In this document: one piece after another, positions 10,714-30,132 of the stretch
Position numbering within the stretch: the stretch's first letter is position 1
How the letters are laid out: the number at the start of each line of letters is the position of its first letter
DNA from: Lyophyllum atratum
Taxonomy: Eukaryota; Basidiomycota; Agaricomycetes; Agaricales; Lyophyllaceae
Length of the DNA stretch: 64,000 nt
Assembly: GCA_014905825.1 (NCBI GenBank)
Contig: JACGCN010000007.1
Coordinates: forward strand, 558,001 to 622,000
Direction: 5' to 3'
Translations under genes and position numbers: made by a program
The notes under the pieces: model-generated
The model's input: only the letters and a program-made list of their open reading frames with translations
What the model was told of the DNA's origin: nothing
Databases searched by the model: none

Positions 10714-13700
10714 ATGGCTCGTCCCAAGCCTCTGCCTGCAGGTGAGCATTTTTCACTGAGACTGCAGAGCAGCTCGAGGATCCTCAAACGCTTCACAGAT
10801 GTAGAAATTGATCCCGCAACAAAAAAAGTTCGGTGCAAGATATGCAAGGACGGCGATCCGCTCGGTCTCGGAACTTGGATCAATAAGAAGTCACTCGATA
10901 AACACCTTGAGTCTGATGCTCACAAGACGGAGTTACTACGAAAAATTGAACGCGATGAACAGGCAGCTGCACAGAAAGCCCGTCTCCAGGATACATACAG
11001 CAGCGGGTCTACTCGGATTCATTTCGATGGTTTGAACACTCTCGATGACATTCAACAGTCTCAGGCAGGCATGTTTGATCCTATGCCAGATGCGGATGAC
11101 GCAGTATTCAACCAATACATGGCGGATCGTGCCCCGCCCTTGATCCCGACCTATATCGAGCCCATTACCCACGATCCAGCTACAGAACGCGAGCGTCTTC
11201 GCCGACAATTTGAAGAACTTATGCTTCAAGCCGAGCATGAGGATGAATTCGGAACTGGACCTACAGAAGATGACATCACTGTGACCAACGTCGTGAATGA
11301 CTTCCGTTCTCTTGGTCTGTGATTCCAATTATGGTTTTCGATGACTACTCAAATCTACCATTTTAGAGCTTGAGTCTATCCACGATGAGGACGAGATACA
11401 AGCCCAGTTCAACCGGGTTCCAGTTACAAGTGATTATGCCCCGTATCCCAATAAGACGGTAGCTATCATGGCAATGTCGCAAGAGACAGGAATTTCTGAC
11501 CCTTTTATAGTCAATGCTGCTTGACATTATTGACAACCTTCCACGGCTTCGAATGTCCAGCAGTCAATTGCGAATGATCCTATGGCTGCTCAAGGAGTCG
11601 GGTGTTCGCGATGTCCCTTCCTGCGATGCGTTTCGCAAAATGCAGACTAGCCTCCGTGATCTCTGCGGAAGTATTCCAAAACATTACACGTCGAGCATAG
11701 GTAACCACTTTTACACCAATGATATCCGTGAATCCATTGCCCGGGTAGGTAACTCTACTCCTATGACTTCTTCAACTGACAAATGAGTTGAAATAGGACT
11801 TCTCCAATCCCGAAATCGCCAAACATCTCCACCTTTATCCTGAGGAGACCACAGGTCCTATATCAGAGGTTTGGCAAGCTGAACGATGGAAGGAGTTCAA
11901 GCCGTCAGAATTAACACCAATGTTCTCCCGTGGCCTTCGTCAGTTCTACATTGACGAGCTTGCTCAGCTGATTGATGGTCAATTTGTTATTCCTCGTGAC
12001 TGGGTCATCCGCAATGGCGAGTTGACAGCCAAATGCTCAGACATTTCGCAGAGTCCGGTGCGTTAACCCGAACATCGCAGAAACACCTTCTCTCCTGATA
12101 TGCGGGTTCATTTACAGGCTGGTTGGCGAATCGAGGACACCCTACAGGTTGTACCAGTGTCCCAATTCCAATACAATTATTACGACATCATTGGACGAGT
12201 AGGAGGTGATATTGCATGGAGGGGTACGTCATCATATGTTGAAGGCTTTTTACTGCTTCGTGGACTGATTATTCATCCAAGATGGAACTCCAGCCCCGAG
12301 AATGCCCAATGCCTTGCGTCAACTAGCAAATGATGAAGACCTGTTTGTCGTCATGGTCCCTCTGTGGTGCGATGACGTTTCTGGCAATAAGTCCAAGCAA
12401 TACAACAAGCATATCAACATTTACATGGCAAATTCCAATATACCTGGCCGTTTATTACAGCAGGAATACTTTGTCCGTTTTGTTTCGACTTCTCCTCATG
12501 CTACGTCACCGGAGCAGTTCTCAGCTCTCAAGGAACAAGTCAGGTATAGCGGTGTCGATTATTTGCTCGATACATGGTGTTTATTCTGTTTTCTCCAGCG
12601 CAACGCAAAAAGAACCGATTCACTGCTACAATTCCGACACGAAGCGCAGTTGCCGCGTTATTTTACGAGTTCCTGCACTTCCGGCTGACAATCCGCAACA
12701 GTCCGAGGAGGCGTCTCATATGGGGGGAAATGCAAACTGTGGCTGCCGAAAGTGTAAAGCAGGTGGTCCTCACGAACATACCGAATCAGATGAAGGTTAT
12801 CATTCTCTATTCTTCGTAAGTAACTTTCCTCAAAGTTGGTCATGATGTATTTTTAGTGATCGTTGAAAACAGGCTGGCATTGCCCGAAGCGCAGATGAGA
12901 CACGGCAGCAGCTTGAGCGACAAATCGACCTCGCAATGTACGGTGTCGAAAAGCCAGTACAAGAAATGCAGACTGCCACCGGAACAAAAGATAAGGTCGC
13001 GCAATACTGGATCGAGATCCTCCTCAAGAAAGCTCGCGAAATGAGGAGTGAACAGCCAGGGCGCTCAGCGGAATCAGTCGCTGATGAGCTTCGTGAGTGG
13101 CTGAAGGAGCAGCCAGGTGATAAGATCAACCCGCTGCTCAGCATCGCAGGTACGTGGCATTTAAAGTGTGCAGTTATGGCCCCTGACAAACTCGTTATAT
13201 GCCAGGCCTTGACCCGACGCAAGATACACCAGTTGAAATCCTCCATACCATCTTGCTTGGGATCATCAAATATGTCTGGTATCTTCTCCATACCTCATGG
13301 TCTGACAGTGATCGAGAACTCTTTTCGATCCGACTTCAATCTACAGACATTGACGGGCTCAATGTTCCCCCGATCCGTGGAGCATATATGATGCAATACA
13401 GAAACAACCTCATTGGAAAGCACTTCAAGACGCTTATGCAGACCATGGCATTTCATGTACATGATCTCGTGACACCCAGTCAATTCGCACTTGTAAAGGC
13501 TGTCGGGGCCTTGGGCGCAGTCCTATGGGTCCACGAAATCGATGACATGGATAGATATCTCGTGCGTGCTTCGTTTTCCTCTTCTCGCCAATAAACTCAT
13601 GGGTGCTATAGGAAGATCTGTCGGTCCTCGTAGGCAATGTTCTCGATGCCTTTGCAGACGTTGATCCTGCCAAAATCATCATCAAAATCAAGCTCCATCT

Positions 13701-14995
13701 TCTGCCGCACTTGATGGAGGATGTCCGTCGCTTCGGGCCAGCGATCCGCAACTCTACGGAAGTCTTTGAATGTTTTAATGCCATTTTTCGTCTTTGTTCA
13801 GTGCTGAGCAACCACCAAGCTCCGAGCCGTGATATTGCATCCAAATTCGCTTCGATGGATCGTGTAAAGCACATGCTCAGTGGTGGGTACTGGATGCAGG
13901 ATGGTCAGTGGGTACAAGCCGGCGAGAGTGTCCGTCAGGTTCTCCATTCCGAACCTGTGGTCCAGCGGCACCTGGGCTGGGTACCGCCACGTTCAACTAT
14001 TCCCGGTCCGTACAATGTGCTCGACCCATTAGCCATTGATATCAATGTTTTTCCAGGTACAGTGCGACTTCAAGGCAGGAAAAAGATACCGCCTTGCGAG
14101 TGGCATGAAACGCTAGCTTCCAAAAGTTTCCGTCCAGATACAGATATTGTTTTCCCAGCTTTGATGTCATGGCGCCAAGGTCATAGCGTGATTGCACAAT
14201 CTGGTGACTACTGCTACAAGGGATCCTGGATATTTGCCCGAGTTCACCCAGAGGTAATGACTCCCAATTTCTTGCCTACTTATTGACTAAGTACATGTAC
14301 CAGGAACCTGTCCTGATCGGGCGCATCTGCGAGATGGTTGTCCCAGATGTTGGATTGAAATCTGCAGCTCTCGTATCGCTTGACAGATTTATTCTGGGGG
14401 ATCGATTACATCCTGATTTTGACCTGCCTGTCCTTCAGCAGCCGGGCGCCAACGAGCAGCAGCAAGTCACGGTTTATGCTAAGGTATGCCTTATCCCTTT
14501 GGTCTGCATATATATTGCGAGTCATCTCACCATTTGCAGTCGATTCTCTTCGTCTTTTCAGCCCAGCACGACTGCCGTTTAGTGAAGTGCCAACCAACAG
14601 CACTTCAACCGCAACTTCAGGAGCGGCAGCTGACTTCCCGCTCGAATCAGCTCATTGCGCATGGTGACGATGCTCACTATGTTCTTAACCTATATGCTCT
14701 CCATAATGCCGAACTACTACGACGTACCCTCCCACGCCAACTTTCTGTACCTCGTCCTATCTACGACGATCGAAAAGCTCACCACCGCGAAATCGCAGCC
14801 AAGTTGCGAGTGTCGCAGGCAACAAAACGTTCAACTACTCAGGCAAAACGTAAGGCTACGCTTGCTGCGAAGAAGGCAAAAAAGCTCGCAGAGGCTCACG
14901 ATTCGGACGGCCACCAGGACAGCGAGCACGATGGAGATTTCAACGAGGAGGATGAACCCGAGGAACACCCAGCAAAGCGAAAGCGGAGAAAGTAG
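10714..14995 (+). CDS. Large zinc-finger, DDE-transposase-like protein, intact with 12 exons
   Basis: The proposed exons are 10714-11314, 11367-11458, 11511-11744, 11797-12057, 12118-12223, 12282-12543, 12599-12815, 12873-13149, 13206-13561, 13612-14253, 14304-14483 and 14540-14995. All join in frame and give 1227 residues with no stop. Near the N-terminus, VRCKICKDG then DKHLESDAHK make a BED/C2H2-like zinc finger (C 10828-10845, H 10900-10924). Acidic candidates for a DDE-type site are LWCDDVSGN (about 12360), DTPVEILHT (about 13220) and EVFECFN before SNHQAPSRDIA (about 13760). A Cys cluster, GNANCGCRKCKAGG, lies in the seventh exon, and the tail is Lys-rich then acidic. The pattern recalls the Tnp2/CACTA-like transposase-derived proteins abundant in Agaricomycetes, but not the classic KDZ or Plavaka sequences I know. 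Intact splicing over twelve exons argues against a dead copy; no terminal inverted repeats were found. Confidence 0.75.
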
Positions 14996-15033
14996 CTTAT
15001 TTGTATATACTCGAGATGTCAATACCCTTTCCC

Positions 15034-15525
15034 TCATCTTCTTAGTACATATTCAATCGGCTTCGACCTGCTGTTTCCCTTCGAAGTTCTTGACATCTGC
15101 GTACTTAAAGCAGAAGAAATGAGGTTATGTATCAATGAAAAGAGACTTATTGTCGTACAAAATTCCTCCTCATCTCCCGAGTCGGACTCCGTCACAGAAC
15201 CTGAGGGTGAAGGCGGATTGTGTGGGGGCTCGACATGGCTGGGCTGGGCACTATCCGTGAATGAAGCCGGGACTAAAGTAGGATGGCAGATGTTGACGTT
15301 GATAGTCTATTAATGACAGGTCAAACGTTTGGGAGAAATCATCATGACTGGGCAAGGTCAACTCACGATTGGGCCGGGACCGGTCGGATGGATGACGAAG
15401 GTGAGGTGTGTCCCGTTACTGATGACCTCAGTCGTATGTCCAGGTCCTGAGAGAACGGAACTAGGAACAGAGATATCGATGTCAGGAGTAGCAGATGTCA
15501 TAAGAGTCAGTGCGGCACCAGACAT
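15034..15525 (-). CDS. Doubtful small hypothetical protein
   Basis: Exons 15525-15367 and 15306-15034 join in frame to 143 residues, starting MSGAALTLMTSATPD. The second exon carries a Pro-rich then acidic stretch (TESDSGDEEEF). The 59-nt intron has good ends. No domain is recognised. It faces the transposase-like gene tail to tail, 38 bp apart. Upstream ATGs near 15820 could belong to it, but I found no in-frame path from them. Confidence 0.3.
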
Positions 15526-16022
15526 ACCTCTCCTGCTTTTAAGGATTTCCAAGTCAAAGCTGGCTGGGACAGATATAGCATGTCAAAGCTACTGAAGAAT
15601 GAGAAATGCAATTGTCGAAGCTTGGGCCTTGATGACGAGAAGATGATTTAGACCATGATGTCCAGCTTTGACCAATACAGACCTACAAATGGCCCCATCA
15701 GGTGTTCTTCTTGCGTTGCAAAGCTGAAAGCTTGGACGAAGCGAGTGAGAGCGAGAATTTCATGGGTCGGAGGAAGCTTGAAACTTCAGGAGATGGGTGG
15801 GCTTTGTAAAGGTTGGCCATGATATGAAAACACGCCTTCGTGGCCCAACATCAACCAAACATTTAGGAAATCGAATTCAGTCATTGTACGGTAACCACAA
15901 CTCAACACACACTATCTACCTCAAACGCGGAAAAGTTTACTTTGGTGGTGTACAAGTAAGCGTTATTCTTCACCCAGAACGTTCACTCTTTCTGCGAGTC
16001 AAGACAAGACTTTCGATTCGCG
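15526..16022. other. 5' flank of the ABC transporter
   Basis: No clear protein is encoded. The last 100 bp before 16023 are C/T-rich in places and probably hold the transporter's promoter and leader. Confidence 0.4.
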
Positions 16023-22703
<6,681 letters not shown>

Positions 22704-22897
22704 AAGACATCACGCAAATTAGCACCTAATGTGCACGGACGGTGAGCGCTGAGCAGGATCGTGCCCTCTTTCAGGTCTCACAGCAGCAGTCAGTAGGAAA
22801 TCTTTCTGGATAATTTTATCATACTTATACCATCGAATCATATGAGCCGTTTAGCAAGCGGATAACATCATACCGGATCGGCTTATCATTGTTGGAT

Positions 22898-23659
22898 CTA
22901 GTAGACTTCCTCTGCGTCCGGCCAAAAGCCTTCTTCCAGTTCAAGAACACGCTGCCATATACCTTCAGCCACCGTCCACGCGTCGCTTCCAAGTTCTCGA
23001 TAGACGTCATCTACGAGAAGTGCAAGATCATCAACAAAAACCTTGAATTCGGGGGTGCTCCAATTTGTCGCAAAGGATCTTAGCGCAGAATATCCCTCCC
23101 GTGAGGACAACTTTTCATTGATGTTGGACCAAGCATCCAAGTACACCTAACGCGAGGCGTCAGTGGTTTCAGTAAAATCTTGAACAGGGCCTACCTTCTC
23201 CATTGCCCACAGGAAAAGTAAGCCCTCCTCAATCTTCCCGGTGCCCGATATTCTTGCCATCTCTGCGGTATAGTCCCTGGTCCCTTTTCTCTCGTTCCAT
23301 CCTGTAAGATCCAAGCCCCATTTTCCTGACGTATCGTGAAAGAATCCGACTTCGCGCACGATGTTTTCCAACGCGAAAACTAGAATCTTTAAAATGCGTT
23401 GGGAGTGATCGGGAGACACCGATGACCTCAAAGTGGGTGGGCGAAACGGAATATGGGATATAAGAGAACCGACGAAACGCGGATAGGCCTGCGCGGCATA
23501 GATGTAATCCTGTGAGAGCCAGAGAGAAAGGAGTGTATCGGTTAAAGTGCCATTTGCTGCAGAAACAAGGAAGGGGTGGGATTTTGTAGCCTTGGTATAA
23601 GAATGGCTCGACAAGGACAGAAGTTGCGTGGTTATGGACGTATGGGGATCGGCAGGCAT
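22898..23659 (-). CDS. TENA/THI-4 family protein (thiaminase-2/heme-oxygenase-like fold)
   Basis: Two exons, 23659-23195 and 23146-22898, give 237 residues; the junction WAMEK/VYLDAW falls where family members continue without a gap. Typical family stretches are SHPFLVSAANGTL, the helix LWLSQDYIYAAQAYPRFVG and the C-terminal TVAEGIWQRVLELEEGFW. The length fits a full single-domain TENA protein. Relatives hydrolyse thiamine breakdown products such as aminopyrimidines for thiamine salvage; fungal stand-alone members are less well characterised, so the exact substrate is unsure. It is convergent with the ABC transporter, with 194 bp between the stops. No linked thiamine gene is visible. Confidence 0.88.
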
Positions 23660-24042
23660 CGATAAGCAGTCCGCTTGTCGATAAGCAGTCCACTTCCTTC
23701 GACGCTTGACGTCAATTTATTCCATGTTTGGCATAGGTGTCGGGACTCGGGAAAATGCGAGCGCGCCGCTCCCTTGCACGAGGTTTTCCCGACAGTGCCT
23801 CTCATACGATGTTACTATATATTCATACCAATGTAAATCAAGAGATATGTGTATTTTCATTCTATCTACGACAAGTGAAGCAGTGGAAGAATCTAAGCAA
23901 AAGAGGTAATGGAGTAAAGCGTAGACACCGTGGAGGGGCGGTACGAATTTGGGAATGGCCTTGCAAAGGATTTACTGAGCACGTCAACTCCTTTCTAGTC
24001 AGTTCAGGCCGGGCGTGATATTGACGCTAGATGAGAGATAGT

Positions 24043-24957
24043 CTAAGTACGAAAATACAGACTGCGGCGGCGTCGGGTCAACTCGCCTAAGTAAGCCTCT
24101 TCTCCTGCCTGAAAATCGGAATGCAGAACTTCCATCCAGTTGTCGTATTGGCTCCGGGACACGACTACGCGACTATCGCTGGTGGTGGTCTTTAAGTGTA
24201 CCTCCAGCTCAGGTATTGGTGGAGTCAAACGACCACAGAATACAAGCTGCATCTCCTTCAAAGCATCGGATTTTGAAACACAAGCGACCTGGTCTAAGAA
24301 AGAGAAGTTCCAAGCCCGACTGGGTGTCATCACCCTTCGAAATATCCGTAGGTGAGGTGAAAGAACGAGATCTTGAATCTCGTCATCCCGCATGAAGGTC
24401 TGTGCGCTAGTGAAATATCGGATACGGGGTTTGTGTTTCATATGATTGATAAGGACGGGCCCATGTACTGGTCCCATGGCGAGCGTCTCTACACACTCAG
24501 GAATCGCGTCCTCTAGGCGGTACCACTGGTTCTGGGACAAATTGATGATGTATAGAGATCGGAGATTGGTGCTTGCGTTGAGTATACGGTCAAGGATGGT
24601 GATTGGCCAAGATGTAGAGCCGTATTCAAGATCTCCGCTGCAGCGTGGGGTAGAGCCAATCCATAGATGCTGAATGTATTGAAGGCGGCCGAGCAACTCT
24701 TCGGCATTGTGCAGGGCGTAGAACTTGGATATTTGATCCGCCTGCCAAAAGGTAACAAAGCGATAAAGGACAGGAAGGACCCATTCATGACTTGCTTTGC
24801 AGACAGACAGGAGAGCCACTATCGTTGGGCGGTGAGCACAGGCTCCCAAAAATACTGAGTTGAAATGATGAATGGTCAGCTGAGCGAGTAGACAGGACCA
24901 TGGACCGACTCTATAGAATAATATAGAATAGATACTCAGTGCAATGCAATAGCGCAT
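24043..24957 (-). CDS. F-box/LRR-like protein, start uncertain
   Basis: The open stretch codes for 304 residues. The segment VALLSVCKASHEWVLPVLYR matches the second half of a fungal F-box, and the rest has irregular Leu-rich repeats (LRSLYIINLSQNQW, LRIFRRVMTP). The end is a basic LTRRRRSLYFRT. Residues 1-35 from the ATG at 24957 look unlike an F-box start, and CAG at about 24862 could be a splice acceptor with the true first exon upstream. Such proteins are usually substrate adaptors of SCF ubiquitin ligases; many expanded fungal copies have no known target. Confidence 0.6.
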   Translation of the reverse strand: MRYCIALSIYSILFYRVGPWSCLLAQLTIHHFNSVFLGACAHRPTIVALLSVCKASHEWVLPVLYRFVTFWQADQISKFYALHNAEELLGRLQYIQHLWIGSTPRCSGDLEYGSTSWPITILDRILNASTNLRSLYIINLSQNQWYRLEDAIPECVETLAMGPVHGPVLINHMKHKPRIRYFTSAQTFMRDDEIQDLVLSPHLRIFRRVMTPSRAWNFSFLDQVACVSKSDALKEMQLVFCGRLTPPIPELEVHLKTTTSDSRVVVSRSQYDNWMEVLHSDFQAGEEAYLGELTRRRRSLYFRT

Positions 24958-25260
24958 AGATATTTTGGCTCACTGGACGCAATATTTCAAGTGGAAGGCG
25001 AGTTTGCAACATGATTGCTTTCTGGATGGTGGAGGTGCCTGAATTTTAAATAAGCGCCCGCTGACTAATCAATTTCCCCACTTGTCAACGTCACTGCGGG
25101 CATCGCCCAACACTGGCCAAACGCGGCTTGTACTCGGTAGCAACCTCAGTCCTCATCACCCTCTTGTCGACCAACTGCATATCTGGGTCCGAGGCTACGG
25201 AATCTTCTTTATTCAATTTACAATAATCTATACGCGAAGGACTAGACTTCTGGGCTGGAC
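24958..25260. other. Divergent intergenic region
   Basis: Lies between the F-box-like gene and ATG11. No gene recognised; it should contain the ATG11 promoter and perhaps a missing first exon of the F-box-like gene. Confidence 0.4.
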
Positions 25261-28200
25261 ATGATACAGATATGCCGGGCGGAGGATGGACAGGTTTTCC
25301 AGGTGTGTTCAAGGTCTTGAGGAACAAGGCTCGCGTCTCACTTTATTCAGGTTAATGCCACCTTACGCGACATAGAACGGTAAATTCGTTATGTCTTAAT
25401 ACGCCGCGAAAGCCTTACATATCTCTGCAGGACTGGCAGTCTGGAATTATTCTTACACCAGGAGACTGGCGTAGAGCAGGATGCAATTTTAGCATATCTC
25501 TCCGACGGGCGGCGCCTCGTGAATGGCAACGTGCGTGAGCTAGCTGGCTCGCACGACCAAGTACGATCCCATGTATCTGAGTACGCGCGCCACTGACATC
25601 TCCGTTCAGTCAATATTCGTCTTTAACAAGCACTACCTTGACTACGATCTGGAGGCAGTGTTGCAAGACCTTCTCATAGAACCCCCACTTCAGTCACCCA
25701 TTGAAGGTATGTGCCTCACATCTGCAACACTGGCATTGCTGAGCGCAGGTTAGAGGATATCTCAGCCACACCCCCCATACGACCATCGCAACTTGCTGCA
25801 TCATATCTTCGTACGGCCCATGTTCATCATGAGCACATCAATCATATGGTCCTCTCATTACATTATCAACACGAGGCGATCCGGATAGCCTCAGCTAATC
25901 TCGATCTCAATGTACTTGCCATAGTAGATACCTTCGAAGGTATCGCGGCGGGGTCAAGGCGCGAGTTGGATAAGCAAGCAGTTCTCCTTTCTGGACTTGA
26001 AGCGGACCTGGACCTTATAAGTCGGGTCCGAATACACAGCGAATTCTTGTCCCCGACAGTGCGGAAGTCGATAGAAGCTGGGGAGAAGTCTCGCACTCTG
26101 GGTGACTATGTGTCCAATGTCAAGATGAAGCAAGTGGCTGAAACTTGCGCTCGCACACATGGTCTGTGGTCATCCCCTGCGACACGAGTATTTGCTAAAG
26201 ATTTTCTAGACGATTTGCAATCAAGGTTCAGCCAAGCAGAAGGAGCTGTGAGACATCTGACGGAAGGCGCGGATGCTGTACGGTCCACTGTGGCAACGAA
26301 GAAGTAGGTTTTTCATGTTCACATTTCAATGAACCAATTTGCTAACTTTTGCGCAGGCTTCTTGACGATGCGGAGGCTTGTCTTCGAAGGTCTCGGGATA
26401 TCCTCAACCAAATTACCACTTGTGTGTCTATACTGGATGGTATGATCTCGTTCTTAAACTCCGAGGTCTTGTCTTCTGACTCTCAGACAGGGCCTGTGGT
26501 GGATCCTGACAAGGTGCTTCAAGGTATGAGATAGGCTTAGACTCCTCTTGAAATCTGTCTCATTAGTCGAAGATCTACGGCACTTTGATACGGCACATCG
26601 AAACGAAGTCCAATTCATAGCAGACACTAAGGTACCCATCTGCCTAGTCCCACCTTTTGAGGCCCTTCATTCACCCCTTCAGTGCAGAACGCGTTCACAC
26701 GTCAATGCATCCTCGTCCTCCGAGAAATCGGCGTTCTGAACAACAACATGGTGCAGATACCCCCTACACTCGCAACTTTGCAGGCAAGTTTTAGAGGGAA
26801 GAACAGTTTTTCGCATATCCAGCGACTACACAACATGCTGTACGCGTACGGCGCCACGGTGGTTGAAATAGTGCGACGAAAAGAATTTTGTGGGTCTTTC
26901 TCGATCGTTCGGCCGAATGTATGATTGACTGTTGTTGAAGCCCGATTTTTCTATCAGCGAGCGCAAAGCATCCTCGAGGTCATGGCGAAACTCTCGTGCG
27001 TGCAATGATACTCTCCATATTCTTCGAGATTGATATAAACTGCCATATACAGCACCAGCGAGCGAAAACGACGCCAAGTGTATCGAGGAGAACTACACGG
27101 ACAGCTGCCCTTCGAGACACGTGGTATGGACGATCTCGTCCCCACCATCGACTTTTCCCCTTCAGGCAACCTAGATGCCTCGTATACCTTGGAGCGAGAG
27201 GATGTTGATGGTAACAGGAACAGTTCCTTGCTCGCCTATCCGTGTCATTGACTCGACAAATATCCAGGCCTTCTCCGGGTTTTAGATGATCTCGAACAAT
27301 ATTCGCAATCCAGTGGCGACGCTGCCGCACTTAGGGCCGTCCGAGAATGCCGGGCTGCCCTTGACAAACTCGTCGCAAAGATGGATGGATTGGAGTCCGG
27401 GTTTGACCGCATTGCGGAACGCTCATGTGGGTTGTTCACCGGGTACATCATCTCCAATTATCGCTGAAGGCTCTGCAGTGCTATCTGCTTCTCGTATCTC
27501 AGTTTCTCGGCGGCGATGTAAGTCTCGTCTGCTGTCAACTCTATCACCATGATCGGGACACCTGACATTCCTATAGCGATCGAGGCGGACCAGCAGGCAT
27601 ATCAAGATGTGATCGAGCAGCTTCGAGCAGCACAAGACCTCAAAGCCCATCAGGAATCGATATTTCAGGATGAGCGCCGGATGCTACAAGCTGACATATA
27701 TAAATTGAAAGCTAAAGCTCAAGAGGCTGAATCTAGTACCTCCGGAGAGCAGGAACGTTCGGATCGACTTGAACGAGAACTTCATCAGGTCAAGGCTCAA
27801 TTAGAGGGGGAACTTACTGCTCGTCGAATTGTGGAGCAGCGCAATGCGGAACTTCAAACGGATATCGAGCAACAACGCTTGGAGCTTGCTAAAGCTCTTT
27901 CGGATGCGACTGAGCAGTCGAGGGTTACGGAAGGCCTACGCCAGGAGCTGACGCAGGTACAAGGGGACTTTGAGGACGTCAAAGCCCTCGAGACACGCAA
28001 CGCAGAGAAGGTCAACCATCTGCTGGAGGATCAGGCCATTAACCTTCGGAATTTGGAGGGTGCTCGGGCAAGGGGCGAGGATCTGGAGGCACAAATTCAA
28101 GCACTTCGCGGAGAGAGCGAGGACGTTCATACAGCGCTCAAGGAGTCCAAAGAGGAGAAAGATCGGCTCCTCCGCGCTCAGGCCTCTGAGCATGAGCGCA

Positions 28201-30132
28201 TCATCCGGGATCACCTTGCAGAAGCCGACGGGGACCGCGCCGTTCTCGAACGACAGTTCTTCGAATTGAAGGCGGTCCAAGAGCACACCGACCGTCAACT
28301 TAAAGACCTCCGTGCTGACGTGGAGATTGCGAATGCCGACGCTGTCGGTCTTCGTGAGGAGCTTCAACGTGTGGAACATGAGCTTCGGGAAGCCCGTCAT
28401 GTCGAACGTTTGCTGCGTGACGACCTTAGAACAGGTCAAGCTTCTCAGTCCGACTTCGAACACCGCCTGGAGAATGGCAGCCGGTTGATCGCACAGATTC
28501 TAGATGTCGCAATCAGCTTCCGTAACTCGCATGTGAAGGCCTTACACTCTGCTCAGCAAATGGTCGCCCATCCTTCAACCTCTAAGCAGTCGACTAACCT
28601 CGCTGACTCTATGTTCTCGACCGGGATGCGGCATAGCATCATTGGGCAACCAGACGAACCCTCCCCCATCGATCCTTCAGATCCCGCGACGGCGCTTGAA
28701 ACGCTTCGAGCATTCGATCATGATCACTTCCTGGAAGCAGTTGCGAAGTCTGGCTCGACGATTAGGAAGTGGCAAAAACAGTGTAAGGAGTATAGGGAGC
28801 GTGCTAAAGGCAAGATTTCGTTCCGGAACTTTGCCAAAGGTGACCTGGCACTCTTCCTTCCTACACGGAATTCGGTTTCTAAACCGTGGGCCGCGTTCAA
28901 TGGTACGTGGCTCTTCTGGGGAACGTGAGACGTCACTGAGATCCGAGGTATCGCCCTCTTTGACAGTATCTTTCCCGCACTACTTTCTTCAAGCCACGGG
29001 GCATCTCGCCGAACAGCTGAAGACTCGAGAGTGGATTGTTGCTAGGATCACCTCAATAACGGAACGTGTTGTTGATCATCAGGTCCGTCAATTTTCGGAA
29101 ATCCCCTGTTGGCAATTGAGTGTTGATTTCTGACCTCTCGTGCCCGTGAAGGATCCAAGTAGCAATCCATATGGGCTTGGCGAAGGTGTCAAATACTACA
29201 TGCTCGAGGTCGAGGATTGGACACAACCCAGCCACAACAAAAGAAGAGTCTCATCTAGGAAGGTGTCTGATGATATAGAAGCTAAGGAAGCTGCTCCAGG
29301 AGGCAGTCCTCCGGCGCTTCCTCCCGGTCCTCCGGAAATTGAGGTCGAGGAGTCGTTCCTGGTCACGCACCCCCCTAACTCAGCGCTTTTCCCAGTCCGT
29401 ACACGGGCAAACTCTTCACCCACCGCGCGACCATCCTCCTTATCTAGGCTTCTTGCACAAGCAACTCCAGAAACCCAGTTGGAGCCTGTGCCACAATCAC
29501 CGATAAGGACACCATCCCCCACGACATCCCCACCTCAAGCTTCCTCATACCAGCACACAGGGTCTGCTCCACAACATCTTCCAGGCGCCCCATCTCCACT
29601 GCGCCCAGGTTCACGGGCATCCCGTATGTCCACCACCTCGAGATTCTCGGTAAGCCGCCCTCCGGCGTTGGGAAATGCTGGGGCCAGCTCCCCGATGGCT
29701 AAAGCTGCTCCCACGATCGCACTATCCGAACAGCCGATGGTTTCTTCGTCTCCCACGTCGGGTTCGGGTGATAACCCCTTCGGCCTCCCCCCTACACCTT
29801 CCCCTGATGGTTCTATATCTGACGGTATGGCGAACGCACTTATGAATAGGCGAAGGACTACGTCGTATCATATCCCCAAGACGTCTCCCCTGGCCGCTAG
29901 CTCGTCAGCCCAGGGCAAAGTTAGCCAGGCCACTCGGACATCTCTGACAGCGACCAGTACCCTCGTGAATCTGGCGAGCAGCTGGGGCGTCGCCTTTAGC
30001 AGAAGGAAGAAGGCGGAAATAGAAGCTGCAAACGTCTCATCTGCCGTCGAGGGACCCACCGATATCATGGGTCCAACGGACGACCCCATTATTCCCGATC
30101 CATCGGCAAGTGAGTTGCTGAAGCGATTCTGA
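25261..30132 (+). CDS. ATG11: Autophagy scaffold Atg11
   Basis: Fifteen exons are proposed: 25261-25302, 25351-25379, 25431-25560, 25610-25706, 25754-26303, 26357-26523, 26567-26631, 26688-26889, 26941-26995, 27053-27210, 27268-27426, 27479-27517, 27577-28902, 28967-29082 and 29152-30132. They join in frame to about 1371 residues. The start MIQICRAEDGQVFQ then RTGSLELFLHQETGVEQDAIL is the ubiquitin-like N-terminus of fungal Atg11. A helical, Atg17-like part follows, then a long coiled coil (about residues 560-920). The conserved Atg11 C-terminal domain contains SFRNFAKGDLALFLPTRN and FPHYFLQATGHLAEQL, and a Ser/Pro-rich tail of about 330 residues ends the protein. Atg11 links cargo receptors to the Atg1 kinase complex in selective autophagy. 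The acceptor before 27479 may instead be at 27470, adding three residues. Confidence 0.93.

Noticed and set aside
10714..14995. Assignment of the large zinc-finger protein to KDZ or Plavaka transposases
   Set aside because: The motifs typical of those families as I know them are not present. Only a looser Tnp2/CACTA-like resemblance can be defended.
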